Below are positions 53,403 through 64,000 of a stretch of 64,000 bases of DNA, piece after piece. Location of the stretch: the NCBI RefSeq assembly GCF_030272615.1, contig NC_081408.1:402035889-402099888 (forward strand), in the 5' to 3' direction. This DNA is from Cryptomeria japonica. Its lineage: Eukaryota; Streptophyta; Pinopsida; Cupressales; Cupressaceae. A program made the position numbers and the translations under genes. The stretch's first letter is position 1; each line of letters begins with the position of its first letter. The notes below the pieces were generated by a model. It was not told the DNA's origin and ran no database searches. It saw only the letters and a program-made list of their open reading frames with translations.

Positions 53403-55779
53403 AAGAACTTAGTAGAGGCCCAAGTGGTAATTAAATCTATCAAGTCGCTTATTAGAATGATCAAGCCTCTTCCTAACAAATAAAACTAATGAAAGAATGA
53501 ATAAAAAATGACAAGGGTGAATAACCCTTCTCCAAGTGAATAAAATCAAAATGACCAACAAAACCCCCCTCAAGGTGATGAACATAATAACATAAACCAA
53601 TAAAATGAATCTACCCCAAAGGCTCTCATTTGTCACCTTTATGTATCATATTATAATGTTAGAGGTAGGAGGCACTAAATTTTTTACCAAAATCCACTCA
53701 AGATAGTGAAGGACCATGAATTCCTAAGTAGTGAACGCTTACAATCCCTCCATAACCACACAAATTGATCTAAATTAAGAAATTCCTCGAATACCTCTAT
53801 ATTTCATCATGTGGTCACATGACAGAAGTAATGAGGCCTATATACCTTTTTCTGATGCCATTTAATCTAATAAATATGTACCAACTAGATAGAATCCCTA
53901 CCAATCAAACACAAAATTATACAACCCCACCTAAAATCTAGTTGACAAATCTTGAAACTATAACTATAAAATAAGTTATAAATTTCAACAATCAAAACCA
54001 ATAAGGCAACCCAATCCCTCCCAAGGGACCTACCTTCAAAGGACCACCTCCTTTAGTGCATGATCCCTTTTGGGATATATCTAAAATATATAAAAATATA
54101 TTTAGACCACATGATCTATATGAGAAAAATAACAGGCATGCACCTTTAGTGTAAGGAAGCTAAGGTAGTGTCCAACAACTTGCTACGCTAATCTTCACAG
54201 GAGAGTTATGAAAAACTTTTTCAGATCTTTACAATAGTCACAAAAACTTAAATAAAAATAAACATAAGGTGCATCCATACCATAACATGATGGTTTACAT
54301 GGTAAAAACCCTTTGAGGATTAAAAATATCCCCACCCCAAAAGTTCCCCAATATATTATATTAAAATCAACAAGATTATAATATACTTACAAAGAAAGAT
54401 TCTCACAAGAGTATTGACTAACTCCTACTAAGTGCAATAGGTTGATGCAAAAACTAAATGCGTGTAGCTCAATAGACCAATGTTCCATTATCAATTAACT
54501 TATTATCTCATAAAGGTTCATTTAATTATAAACCAAGGTCATGTTTTCTTGGATGATGTTATCACTATATGTGCGATTGAGGACCCTCTAAGTTATCCTA
54601 TTAGTTTGGTATAGAAAATTAATTGAAATTAACAACTTGGATTGGAAATAAAACAATGTTGAAAGTAATCATAATTACACAATGGTTGCTATGGGTTATT
54701 GGTTAATTGACACGATAGTGGTTGTAGGTGATTTCCTATGATAACTATGTTGTAGCTTAAGATATACAATTTTATTCTATCAATGCTACTAATTGATCAT
54801 GCTAACCTAACTTGAAGTGAGTTAACATAACAATTAATCTATCAAATTAAGTATCAATCCATCTAACATTAATACTAACAGCCTACACTAAGAAGGGAGT
54901 TACAATACTTCAAGTGGTCCTAGCTTAAGAGTTGTAACCTTTGATAAATAATGCTCAATCTAACTCAAAGTACCATCAACATTCCATCCTTTATTCAATA
55001 TTCAAAATATATACATAAGTTGGCAATAACAATCTTTTTGATTTGACAAGAAGCTATAATATGATCTAACAGCTAAATGACTAATATATTCTTGATAACC
55101 CCAAACTCTAACAAGATCTAGAATTAATGCATGAATCTCGAGAGTGGATTACTTTAGGACTCTAAAAAACCTTACTAACAACTATCGATCCTTCATGAAA
55201 ATGAGGATGACTTTTTCTTCTCCATGACTAGTAATAACAACCTAACTAATAGGAGGCAATAGTTACACAATTCTAATCAAACTCATATTACATTTGAAGA
55301 ATGGTCAAAATAGGGAACATGTAGGATAAAACAAATGTCATTATGAACCATATTCACTTTGCTCTACAAGATTCTCCTTGCCATTTGAATGCATATATTC
55401 TGTAATTTATAACATCAATACAAAGAACATTCAATCGCTTCCATTCTTGATAGTTGCATCACATTCAATACCTCTACAATTGGCAACTTACAAGCTGCAA
55501 GGGACAACATACTATGGTTAATATACTCTGGTTGAAAGTTAGCAGTTTAACTTATTGCTGCAAGCTAGTGTCTAAAAAATCATTCATTCACATTATTACC
55601 ATTTCTAACATCATAAAATTATATGATCCATAAATATTCACAAAAAACACATGCTTTCGTCATATGACATATACCACCCATAAAACTTGGAAATTCTTAA
55701 TAAAGTTCAAGCTAATGTCTTATAAGCATATAAAATATCTTGTAAAGTATGATATAAAATTGGTAAAATAGGGTCAATC
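53403..55779. other. Gene-poor stretch, nothing recognised
   Basis: Moderately AT-rich sequence with no long ORF, no LTR pair and no clear transposon motif on either strand. It may be decayed repeat sequence. Confidence 0.4.
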
Positions 55780-58400
55780 TTAGAACTCATCACTCCCTCC
55801 AACTATCTGCTTGCTTTTCCTCATGCAAGCTAAGGCCTCAAGTTATATTGCAATGTAGTGAACCTATACTCTACTAACTCAATGGCACCCTCTCCTTGCT
55901 TCAAATAAAAACCTTTATGATCTGTTATCTTGTCCAACCTTTCAGTATCTACTACTACATCCACAAGCCTTCTTCTTGACAAATGAGGAATTGGGTATAT
56001 GAGAAGTGGTGGATAAAATTTAAGCAGAAGCTAGGCGATATGAGTGTCCATTGATGATGTGTTATACCTATCTACCCTAGAAGTTGTTGCAATGTAGTTA
56101 TAAATAGAATGGGGTTCTTTCTTCTTCAATTTTGGAGTGATCCGATTCCACCTACACTAGAAAAATACTAATGTTGTCTTCCCAACCCTCTAACCAATTC
56201 TTTAAATATCTAGTAATCTTGGTTTGTGCATTGTAGGATTTTGCTAGTCATGTTTGGGTTACTTATTAACTCTATCCACTCCTCTACAATATGTTAGGAT
56301 ATGTTGCCTCCGATCTTGTATGAAGAGGAATTGATTTCTCTCTTTATTGATATTTTTGGAGTTATATTTCCCTTTGATGCTCATTCCTCATGTATGATGC
56401 AAAAGTTTTGATTTGAACATCACCTACATGCATGAAGGGGATTCCATGCAATGTTTAGAATGAATAGCTAGATTGTGCAAATAGAATTCACACAATTGAT
56501 CTTACATTTCTAGAGTTACTCTTAGGTAGGTGGTAAGAAATTCCCTCGGTATGATTACTAAAATAGGGAGATCACTAATTAATTGGCTAATATAGGAGCA
56601 TAAGAATTTTTCTTGCAAATATAAAGCATAGACTTGATAGGTGTCTACAACTTACTAACCAGTTTGTTAAAACTAGTTTATCTATTCTAACTATCAATTT
56701 TTTTATTTTTATTTTTTATCTTTGAGTATCTTTCCTCAATTTCAATTGTATGCTTGGCCTTAGTGCCTTCTCTTTCTCCCAATCTTGTAGACTAATAAAA
56801 CTCCCTTATTGTATCCCTCAATGCAAACTCAAGGGTTAATGTTGTTGGAAATAAAAGTAGCATAGGAGTTTGAGCCTTCTAAATAGGGATTGGATCCTTT
56901 AATTCAACTATGGTTAATTATAGTAGCTTATCCAATCGTGTCCCCTCCTGTTGGTGAATCTGAAACTAAATTTTCATGTCCTTAATGTTTCCTTGTGATC
57001 ACATTTCCTTTTGTTGTTATTCCTTTAACTAATCCTCTAATTCTTAATCTTGTTGAGTTTTGCATGTAATTCACTATTCTCATCTTTACATTTAAGAAAT
57101 ATTTCAGGCACATCCTCCACCTTAAAGCCTTAATTAAAATCAATAAGGGAGTCTAATTCCTTATGTTGTCCTATCCCCTCGGGAGTTTTATCTTTCTTTC
57201 TAGCTATAAAAGGATCTTCATCTGATTCTTGTTATGTGCTAGATTTTTATGTATGCCTCATTTTTTTTTGTTTTAAGACCTTATGTTCCCTTTCTTTAGA
57301 TAAGTCTTACCTTTCTGACTCCACTTGAATAATGAGAACATTTTTCTACCCCTAAGACACACGTCCTCTCATAATCCCTTTACCCTTGAGACGATTTGAA
57401 CATTTTTTTTAGTTGGTTCCTCTTTTTTGACTTCCTCTTGGTTGAAGAGGAAGAAGCAATGTGTTTCCTTTTGTCTGATTTAGGTTATGGCAGATGAACA
57501 AGTCTCTCTAGTTGAGAAATAGGGGGTTTTGGCTTAGATTTTGTGGAGTGGGTTTTAGATGCTGTGGGTTGGTCCTCTAACAATTCTTCATTTATGTGTC
57601 ATAAGGGCTATAGGTTGGTAATAGAGGAGGAGGTAAATTGTCCTCCATTTTTTCTTCTAATGGTAAATTCTCCTCATAAGGTATATTTTCCTCATGGAAT
57701 CTTATGGGTTAATATCATATTATGGCCCAACTTATTTAATCAGAGGAGGTTGTAGGGGTCTATCGTAGATATCATTCTACACACAAAAATCCTCCAAAGT
57801 AATATTAGGGAACTGAGTAGCCAAACTCCTTTTTATGAGAAAAACTACTAAACTATGATGAGATAGGGATGATTGAGTTCTCTTTTTTCTATATTCAGTA
57901 GTCATACTCTTAATTATATGATGCAAGTAATTGGGAACATTTATCAGTATCTGATGGTGCAAATGGCTTAATAATTTATAGCATATTGTGTAAAGAGGGG
58001 AGTATCTCTTATCACAAATGAAATATATGATTACATGAATTACAATTGCCACCTACAATAATGGTACATATTGAAATTTGATTCCTTGTGATGAAGAATT
58101 GGACCTCTCTCCAGGTCTTTTAAATTTAGCTCTAGTTATTACCATGTCCACTGCAACTAAGAATACCTCTCCTATCATCAATAATGCAAACACTACTGAA
58201 ATTGTGGCTTCTAAAGCTTCCACTTGCATGCCTTTAACTATGGATTCGTCATTCTAAAATGTGGTTGTAAACTATTTTATCATCCCTTTGGTTAATTTTT
58301 TCAACCTTGAATAGTAATGAACTCATCTCGATCTCTCAAAGAATGCTAAGAAATCTCCATTGGTAAGTAATAATATATGGTTTGTTGGATTTTCTCTAGT
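55780..58400 (-). pseudogene. Decayed plant-mobile-domain-like protein with coiled coil
   Basis: The minus strand carries a chain of coding-like pieces broken by stops and shifts. From right to left: 58060-57777 with YSPLYTICYKLLSHLHHQIL, INVPNYLHHIIKSMTTEYRK and SLSHHSLVVFLIKRSL; a Lys-rich stretch (57500-57260); QESDEDPFIARKKDKTPEGI and a coiled coil (57240-57040); and RRRLVDVVVDTERLDKITDH with GFYLKQGEGAIELVEYRFTT (about 55990-55870). The first part lines up with the extra ORF of LINE L1 (FVLLNHFRHG..VSLPYY..., HHQGL-type end), and the order domain, basic stretch, coiled coil is the same. No RT or LTR is seen beside it. The function is unknown. Confidence 0.5.
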
Positions 58401-58860
58401 AATATTGCCACTTATTTATGCTTAAAAGCTTCCTCACTTTCTCTGAAGTTTGAATTCTCCTAATTTTTTAATGAATTATTTTAATTATTCTTCTATTCTT
58501 CTCCTTTAGACTAGTCTATAATGAACACAATGCATGTATCTACAACTAATGGTAGCTTATAAACAAAAAACAACTTATGTATAGTAATGGTTATAAATTG
58601 AGTTCATAAGTTGAGTCTAAACATTACAAAATAATTATTACTTTCATGTTTGCAAAAGGCATTCATTCAGTATGAAAATTCAATATAAAAAAATCCATTC
58701 CCCCAACTAAAAGGTTCATATATCCTCAAATGATTTACAAGGTGGTGGGAGGTATATAGAATAATAGTTTTAGAAGTAATACAAATGATATATGATCAAA
58801 TGATAAATGACACGTGTGTGAAATATATAGAAGATAATGAAATAATATGTTATTAAATGA
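58401..58860. other. Flank of K, nothing recognised
   Basis: AT-rich, no ORF. AATGA (58856-58860) would be the left target duplication of K; its partner is outside the window. Confidence 0.4.
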
Positions 58861-61254
58861 TGTTAGACACAATGCACCACTTAGAGGGGGGTGAATCAGT
58901 CGTTCTCAACTTTTTCCCTTTAGCTATCCTATGTGAGCATATCGGTTAATGGATCTAAATCAATGCAGACTTACCGGTTAGTAGGGAGACCAACACCAAT
59001 GCAATCACACAAAGGACATCATATAACACCAATATATATATATATATATATATATACGAGGAAAACCCAAGATGGGAAAAACCTTGGTGAGCAATGCTGC
59101 TGAAGTCTACTGCTCCAATCTAGCCTCACAATGAAAAACTGTTACAATGTTTAGGGCACCAACCCAAGGAGCTACAACCCCTGATTTAGGGCACCAACCC
59201 AAGGAGAACCAACCCCTAATTTAGGGCACCAACCCAAGGAGCACAACCCCTAACTTGTTTATGGGCTACAACCCAAAGGAGCTACAACCCCTGCACCGAG
59301 CTACAACTCAGTGATCACAAAGCAAATATCAATTAAAAAAGTAGTTATCTTGTTACAAGTGAATCTTGCAACCATTTCTTATACCTTATTCTACCGGTGA
59401 GATACCTTCTCTGCTACACCGACTCAGAATTCTGCTGCTCTACTGCTGGCAAACCCTAATGGTACACCTCTCCTCTTCTTCTTCTCTGCTGGATCTCCTC
59501 CTCACAGCTCTGCACTTTACTGGTGCTATACTCTACCAGTCCACTGTTTGCCTTCTCTGCAAATATCTTCACTTATGCTCTGTCAGTATAACCACTACCA
59601 GCTTTGCTCTTCACTCTCCCTCTTCTCTCAGATACTCATTGAGCACTTGGCTGATTTGCTCTACCATACAGAAGTAACACTCAATCACTTTGCAATAGCA
59701 CTATCCTCTTCTATTCAGTAGCATCTTAACTATGTCTTTGTCCTGCATATTTATAGACTGGTTTTACCACAAAAAACCAATTCAAAATCTAGGTAGTTAG
59801 GGTTTCCTCATCACCCTCGAGGAAAACCAAATCCAATCAGATCTTCCCCAATCTGATCTCCTAGACAACCAACTATACAACTCCACCAATAACGCACCTT
59901 CCAATACACATTTTCCAAATGTAGAAAGAATGGTCATGTATCTTTACCTACCTTTGTCAAAATGCCATTAATGTTTCTTCTATTTCCTCCTCAAGGTCTT
60001 CTCACGGTCTGATCTTCTTGCTTCAATCTAGGTGCTAACAACTCCCTGATTCTTCTCTATCATTCATTCTTCCTTAAGCCACACTTCTCTGATCCGATCC
60101 ATAAATCATGGGATCCATCTTCAATGCACATGTGTAGAGATACCTATCTCTACATGAAACTTCACCAATCTTTGCGAGCTAGCCACCTTGACTCGAAGTG
60201 GCATCCATGTCGACCAACTGCCAATAAGGCAGTTCATGTCAGTCTAGATAGGCTCACCGACTAAATACTCTACCGGTTCCTCTTTCCTGTTGGTTTTCTA
60301 ACCCTATTGGTATCTCACATTCTACCGATTAACTCCTCATGTCTACACTTGTTGAACTGCTGGTGGAAAACCTAAACCAGTCTTCAGACTTGTCTATCCA
60401 AAATATGCACATTCCCACAAGGTGGGGGGGGACATCTGCATCTGCACCTTGCTCATATTTCCGGTGGAATTACATACTGACAAGCACTCTTCATCTGTAC
60501 CGACATCTCAACATACCTTCTTAATCGATCCAGTGCATATCCCTGATTTCATACACTTAATGCACACCTCTTCTTCCTTATCTCACAAAACTATGATGAA
60601 CACAATGCATGATAAGAGATAAGTTCCACTTACCAGTGGAGTGACACCTTGTCTTCTGCATCTTGCAGTGTACTCATGTGACATCCCTATTTGTGCAACA
60701 TATCTTCAAATAAGCACATGTGATCCAATGTGGGCACATTCACTCAGTCATTGCTTCTCATGATGACTGCAACTTCATCAAGTGGGAGTCCTTCTGTCCT
60801 GCAATCTTACAACATACCTGTGATCAATTCATTCTTCTCCTTCAGTGTTGATGTGATTTAGGTAACATTCTGCCTCTTCATCATAAACAACATCCAAGCA
60901 CCTTGCTCATCCTGCTTGTACACTGGTCATGACCTTTGCAGGCTGACAACCACTCACTTGGTTGATCTGAAATCCCCATGTCAACATATCACTTACCAGT
61001 TGACATCCTTTCCTTACCGGCAATGCACTGTATTGGTATCGATCACCTTACCATTCCATCCACACAAGTCAGGCACCAACTTGTGTACCGGTGACCCCCT
61101 AGGGTCATCTTCCTTACCTTACTGGTGTTCTGCAACACAAGGTGATATGAAAGATATCTCAACCTGTATTCCTCCTTGACAGTGTTGCACATACATCTCT
61201 CATACCGGTAGTCATCCCATACCGGTTGACATCAATGACAACCCAATGCCAACA
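58861..61254 (-). repeat. K 3' LTR
   Basis: 2,394 bp, TGTTAGACAC...GCCAACA. It contains a (TA)n run (about 59034-59055), a tandem array of GGGCACCAACCCAAGGAG units (59149-59300) and many ACCGGT words. Confidence 0.8.
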
Positions 61255-61266
61255 TTCTCCTCCTTT

Positions 61267-62529
61267 GGCATTGATGTCAACTGATGTGGTATCCTGCATA
61301 CTACATAATCGTTCTCCCCCTTTATCTAATCCATGGATTCCCAACACATGTAGTATGTTGTATACTACATAATCCTTCTCCTCCTTTGACAACAATGGCA
61401 AATGTACTATCAGGATATCATTCCTCCCTATATTTACCGGTCAGTGACAAAATTATTTCTCACCATTTTTTTATTGGATGCAACTCCTCCTTTGATACCA
61501 CTTGTTATCTTGTCACCAATTGTTACATCTTCTTAAGTCACAACACTTGAGATGGAGAAATTCAACCATCAACTGACACTAATTCAACATGCAAATTCTA
61601 TACTATTTGTTAAAATACTCAATTGCAGAGGGATGTGCCAGTGAAAACTACTCACTTGCTAGTCAACCTGCATCACCTCTTGTTTGATCCCAAAATTCTT
61701 TAGGAATCAAATTTGATTGTACTATTGATACAACCAACCAACTGACAAGTAGGAATCAAATGTGATTGTACTATGAATACAACCAACCACATGATAGGTA
61801 GACACCCCTTGCAATGAAATTCTCCTGGGTATTCCTACTATGACTTTTCATTATTTGTAGTTTTGGGTAGTCAGTGCACTTACTCTTCCAAGTTCAAGCA
61901 TCTCAGCTTTGCATCATAGCCACTTGAAATCCCCTTGAGTTATATATCTCAGGTTCTTATCTTTGGTGGGGCCTAATACTAGGGCTCCAATCTCCTCTAT
62001 AAATCAGTTGAGCTATGCAACTGTGATCATATGATGATCTTTCAGTTCCATTATATCCACCACAGCCTACGACATGATCCTGGATGAACACAATGCCATA
62101 CAATGTCATCATCAAGTCATAATTCTAACCAGTTAGCCTAAAAATATGCATGCCTGCATGATCAACTTTTGGGCCAACATATGTCATTCAGGTCTTTTCC
62201 AATAAATACCACTTGAGACATGAACTCCACATTCCATGTAACTTCATAGTCTTACATAACCTGCAAGTACCTGTAGGCATCTATGCCGCTAACATCCTGC
62301 ACATATCGATTACCATCTGATACCAATTTTTAACCTCAACTTATTGACACATGCAGTAGTGATCCAACACTGATTTGTAGGTGTGTAGTTAAGGCAGCCT
62401 CTACACACACTTATCATATCATTTCCATCCTTCATACCGACAACAACATGTTCTTCCATGTTGCCTTCTTCACTAAGGGGGTGAATGATAAATTCAATGT
62501 GCTACTCCCCCTAAGATCCTATATCTCCC
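61267..62529 (-). other. K region between gag and 3' LTR
   Basis: No long ORF on either strand. A 47-bp near-repeat, AGGAATCAAATTTGATTGTA and AGGAATCAAATGTGATTGTA, occurs at 61692 and 61751. Confidence 0.5.
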
Positions 62530-63347
62530 TTAGACCTTGGGAGATATTACCTGTGCAATGGGTGCACAGTGCTGGTCCATGCTCTTCTTCCTCCATATAT
62601 GCTTGGTCTCATTATTCTTCCCATTTTTCAGGCTTGGGAGTAGGTCTTTCCTTCTTCTGCTGATGGGTCCTTCAATTAATTGATTCTCCATCACAACCAG
62701 AAGTAGTGCTATAGTATCACACAACATGCATCCCAACTTCATATTTGGGGAATCTCTTGACATATCGGATTGACCATCTTCTTCTGGTCATGTTGCTGTG
62801 ACTGGCAACCGAAACTGATGGAACTCTTGCTCCTATAGGGACAATCCTCCTTTGGTTCCATGCAGGTCTTTGACTTCTAAATGCTCTGAATTCACCTTTC
62901 TGAAGAGCATAGTTATACCGGCCTCCATGTGACTGTAGGTTCCTCTTCCTGCATTCAAACTCTCTATGGCCAAATCTATTTTAGTTATGACAGACAACAT
63001 TTGCATAACCGGGAGAGGGGACATGCATGTATCTACTTCTTGATACATTTTTCTCATATGCATGATGTCCATGAGATCCTGTAATATTATTTCTAGACCT
63101 CTTTCTACATTCCTCTGCCCTATGGCCATAAGCATTCCTGTGCGACACTTCCATGTAGTCTCTTCTTCCCCGACACTTTCTTTGCCATGTGGATAGTAGC
63201 ATTTCTTTGTCCTCTGCCGGTAGGAGGTCTTCTTTGCTGACTTCTCATGTTCTTGCTTCTAGTGAAGCTATCTTCTCCCATCTTCTCTTTACCTTTGGGA
63301 TTTGCATTGTTCCTCCTTGCAGCACCAGTCCTTATTCTTGTCTGCAA
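62530..63347 (-). pseudogene. K gag C-terminal part with zinc knuckles
   Basis: The minus strand reads ARRNNANPKGKEKMGEDSF (63347 on), then YGHRAEECRKRSRNN and FGHREFECRKRNLQ, two CCHC-like knuckles with weak first cysteines, as in the gag of I. Frames alternate and stops occur near 63120, 62980 and 62833. After 62760 the reading decays. Confidence 0.6.
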
Positions 63348-63609
63348 GTCTTCATCGGTTGTGGTTAGCTCAACCTTCTTTCAGGGAGCATTTCTGACTG
63401 TGAAGGTCTATACCTCATATTCTCCATTTGAGGATACAAACTCAGTGTCATTATGGGGGACATTATTGCTGGCAAAGCATTCACCAACACCACTTCCTAA
63501 TCCTTCAATGTCCTTGGCATGCTTCTGCTTTTTCAATATTTTGTCCAAGGCACCACTGTTGCCATCAAGCCGGATTCTTACCTTGATATCATCCTAACAT
63601 TTCTCAAGG

Positions 63610-63999
63610 TCATTTTGGAGAGTCTCCATTTCTCCAATCAGCTTCTAATATTCTTTCTTTAATTTCTGGCCTGGATGCTAGATTTTCACACCGACACACC
63701 TTGGTGTTCTTTGCCTGAGACTTCAACTTTGAGATGCATTTCTCAGATTCCTCAAGGAATTTTGTCAGCCAGTTCTGCTCTACTATAGAAATATTCTTGA
63801 ATAGCTTGTATTCATTTCTCAAGTTCTCCCTTTCACTTTCCTTGGAGTCCAAGACTGATTTCAAATCATCAGTCAGTCTTTTAGTCTCTTCTAGTTGAGA
63901 AGTCAATAGGGCAATTTTTTGTTTTGACACATCAAGGCAGGTTCTCAACTGACTACAATCCTCATGAACTTTTGTAGATTTTAAAATCATTTCTAACAT
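63610..63999 (-). pseudogene. K gag coiled coil
   Basis: An open stretch of 129 residues, with many heptads (LRTCLDVSKQKIALLTSQLE, ETKRLTDDLKSVLDSKESER, FLEESEKCISKLKSQAKNTK). It resembles the coiled coil in the gag of I (46430-46079). It reaches the window edge, so the start lies outside. Confidence 0.7.
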
Positions 64000-64000
64000 T

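Larger units (their letters stand above)
58861..64000 (-). mobile_element. Large Copia-like element K (continues past window)
   Basis: The 3' LTR (58861-61254) starts TGTTAGACACAATGCACC, clearly related to the I LTR (TGTTAAACACAATGTACC). A polypurine tract AAAGGAGGAGAA adjoins it (61255-61266 on the minus strand). The interior to the window end has a gag with zinc knuckles and a coiled coil on the minus strand, and about 1.2 kb of non-coding sequence between gag and LTR. No integrase or reverse transcriptase is seen where they should be. Confidence 0.8.

Noticed and set aside
59366-59677. 103-codon ORF in the K LTR
   Set aside because: Leu/Ser-rich reading of pyrimidine-rich LTR sequence, with no counterpart in the related I LTR.
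1-64000. tRNA or rRNA genes
   Set aside because: The only tRNA-related words are primer-binding sites of LTR elements; no cloverleaf or rRNA core sequence was recognised.

Overview
This 64 kb window looks like heterochromatic, repeat-dense DNA from a plant with a very large genome. It holds plant Copia and Gypsy retrotransposons with initiator-tRNA-Met-type primer sites, plant LINEs with an RNase H domain, and a plant-mobile-domain-like protein family. A gymnosperm (conifer-type) source is my best guess from the style of these families; that is inference, not proof. I find no intact host gene, rRNA, tRNA, CRISPR array or bacterial signal. Almost every base that can be explained belongs to retrotransposons inserted into one another.

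The outermost layer is an old Gypsy element of the Tat/Ogre type on the minus strand (here 'G'). Its pieces lie at 3054-4468, 35961-37381 and 50116-52687. Four things are inserted in it: a LINE (L1, 1-3053), a Copia element (F, 4469-35960), a second LINE (H, 37382-50115) and, in its LTR, a 381-bp mini LTR element (51545-51925). F contains Copia A (7491-34520). A contains a gag-only LTR element (C, 9135-13394), a Tat-type Gypsy (E, 15258-28065), an LTR-like 1-kb insertion (28734-29781) and a truncated Copia (B, 30386-34443). LINE H contains Copia I (38342-49221), which contains a non-autonomous LTR element D (43167-46073). Target-site duplications are visible for F, A, C, E, I, D, the mini element and LINE H, so the order of insertion can be read directly.

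Right of G lie the 3' end of another Copia (about 52760-53402), a gene-poor stretch (53403-55779), a decayed minus-strand coding region related to the extra ORF of L1 (55780-58400), and the 3' half of a large Copia-like element K (58861 to the window end). K has 2.4-kb LTRs and a gag but no visible pol.

Most coding regions are broken by stops and frameshifts. The best preserved are the 488-aa gag of C and the gag-protease-integrase of B. The most unusual signals are: an extra ORF 3' of the RNase H domain in both LINEs; the mini element with a 64-bp interior; a leader architecture shared between autonomous B and non-autonomous D; a young gag-only element; and a Gypsy (E) whose two LTRs end differently.
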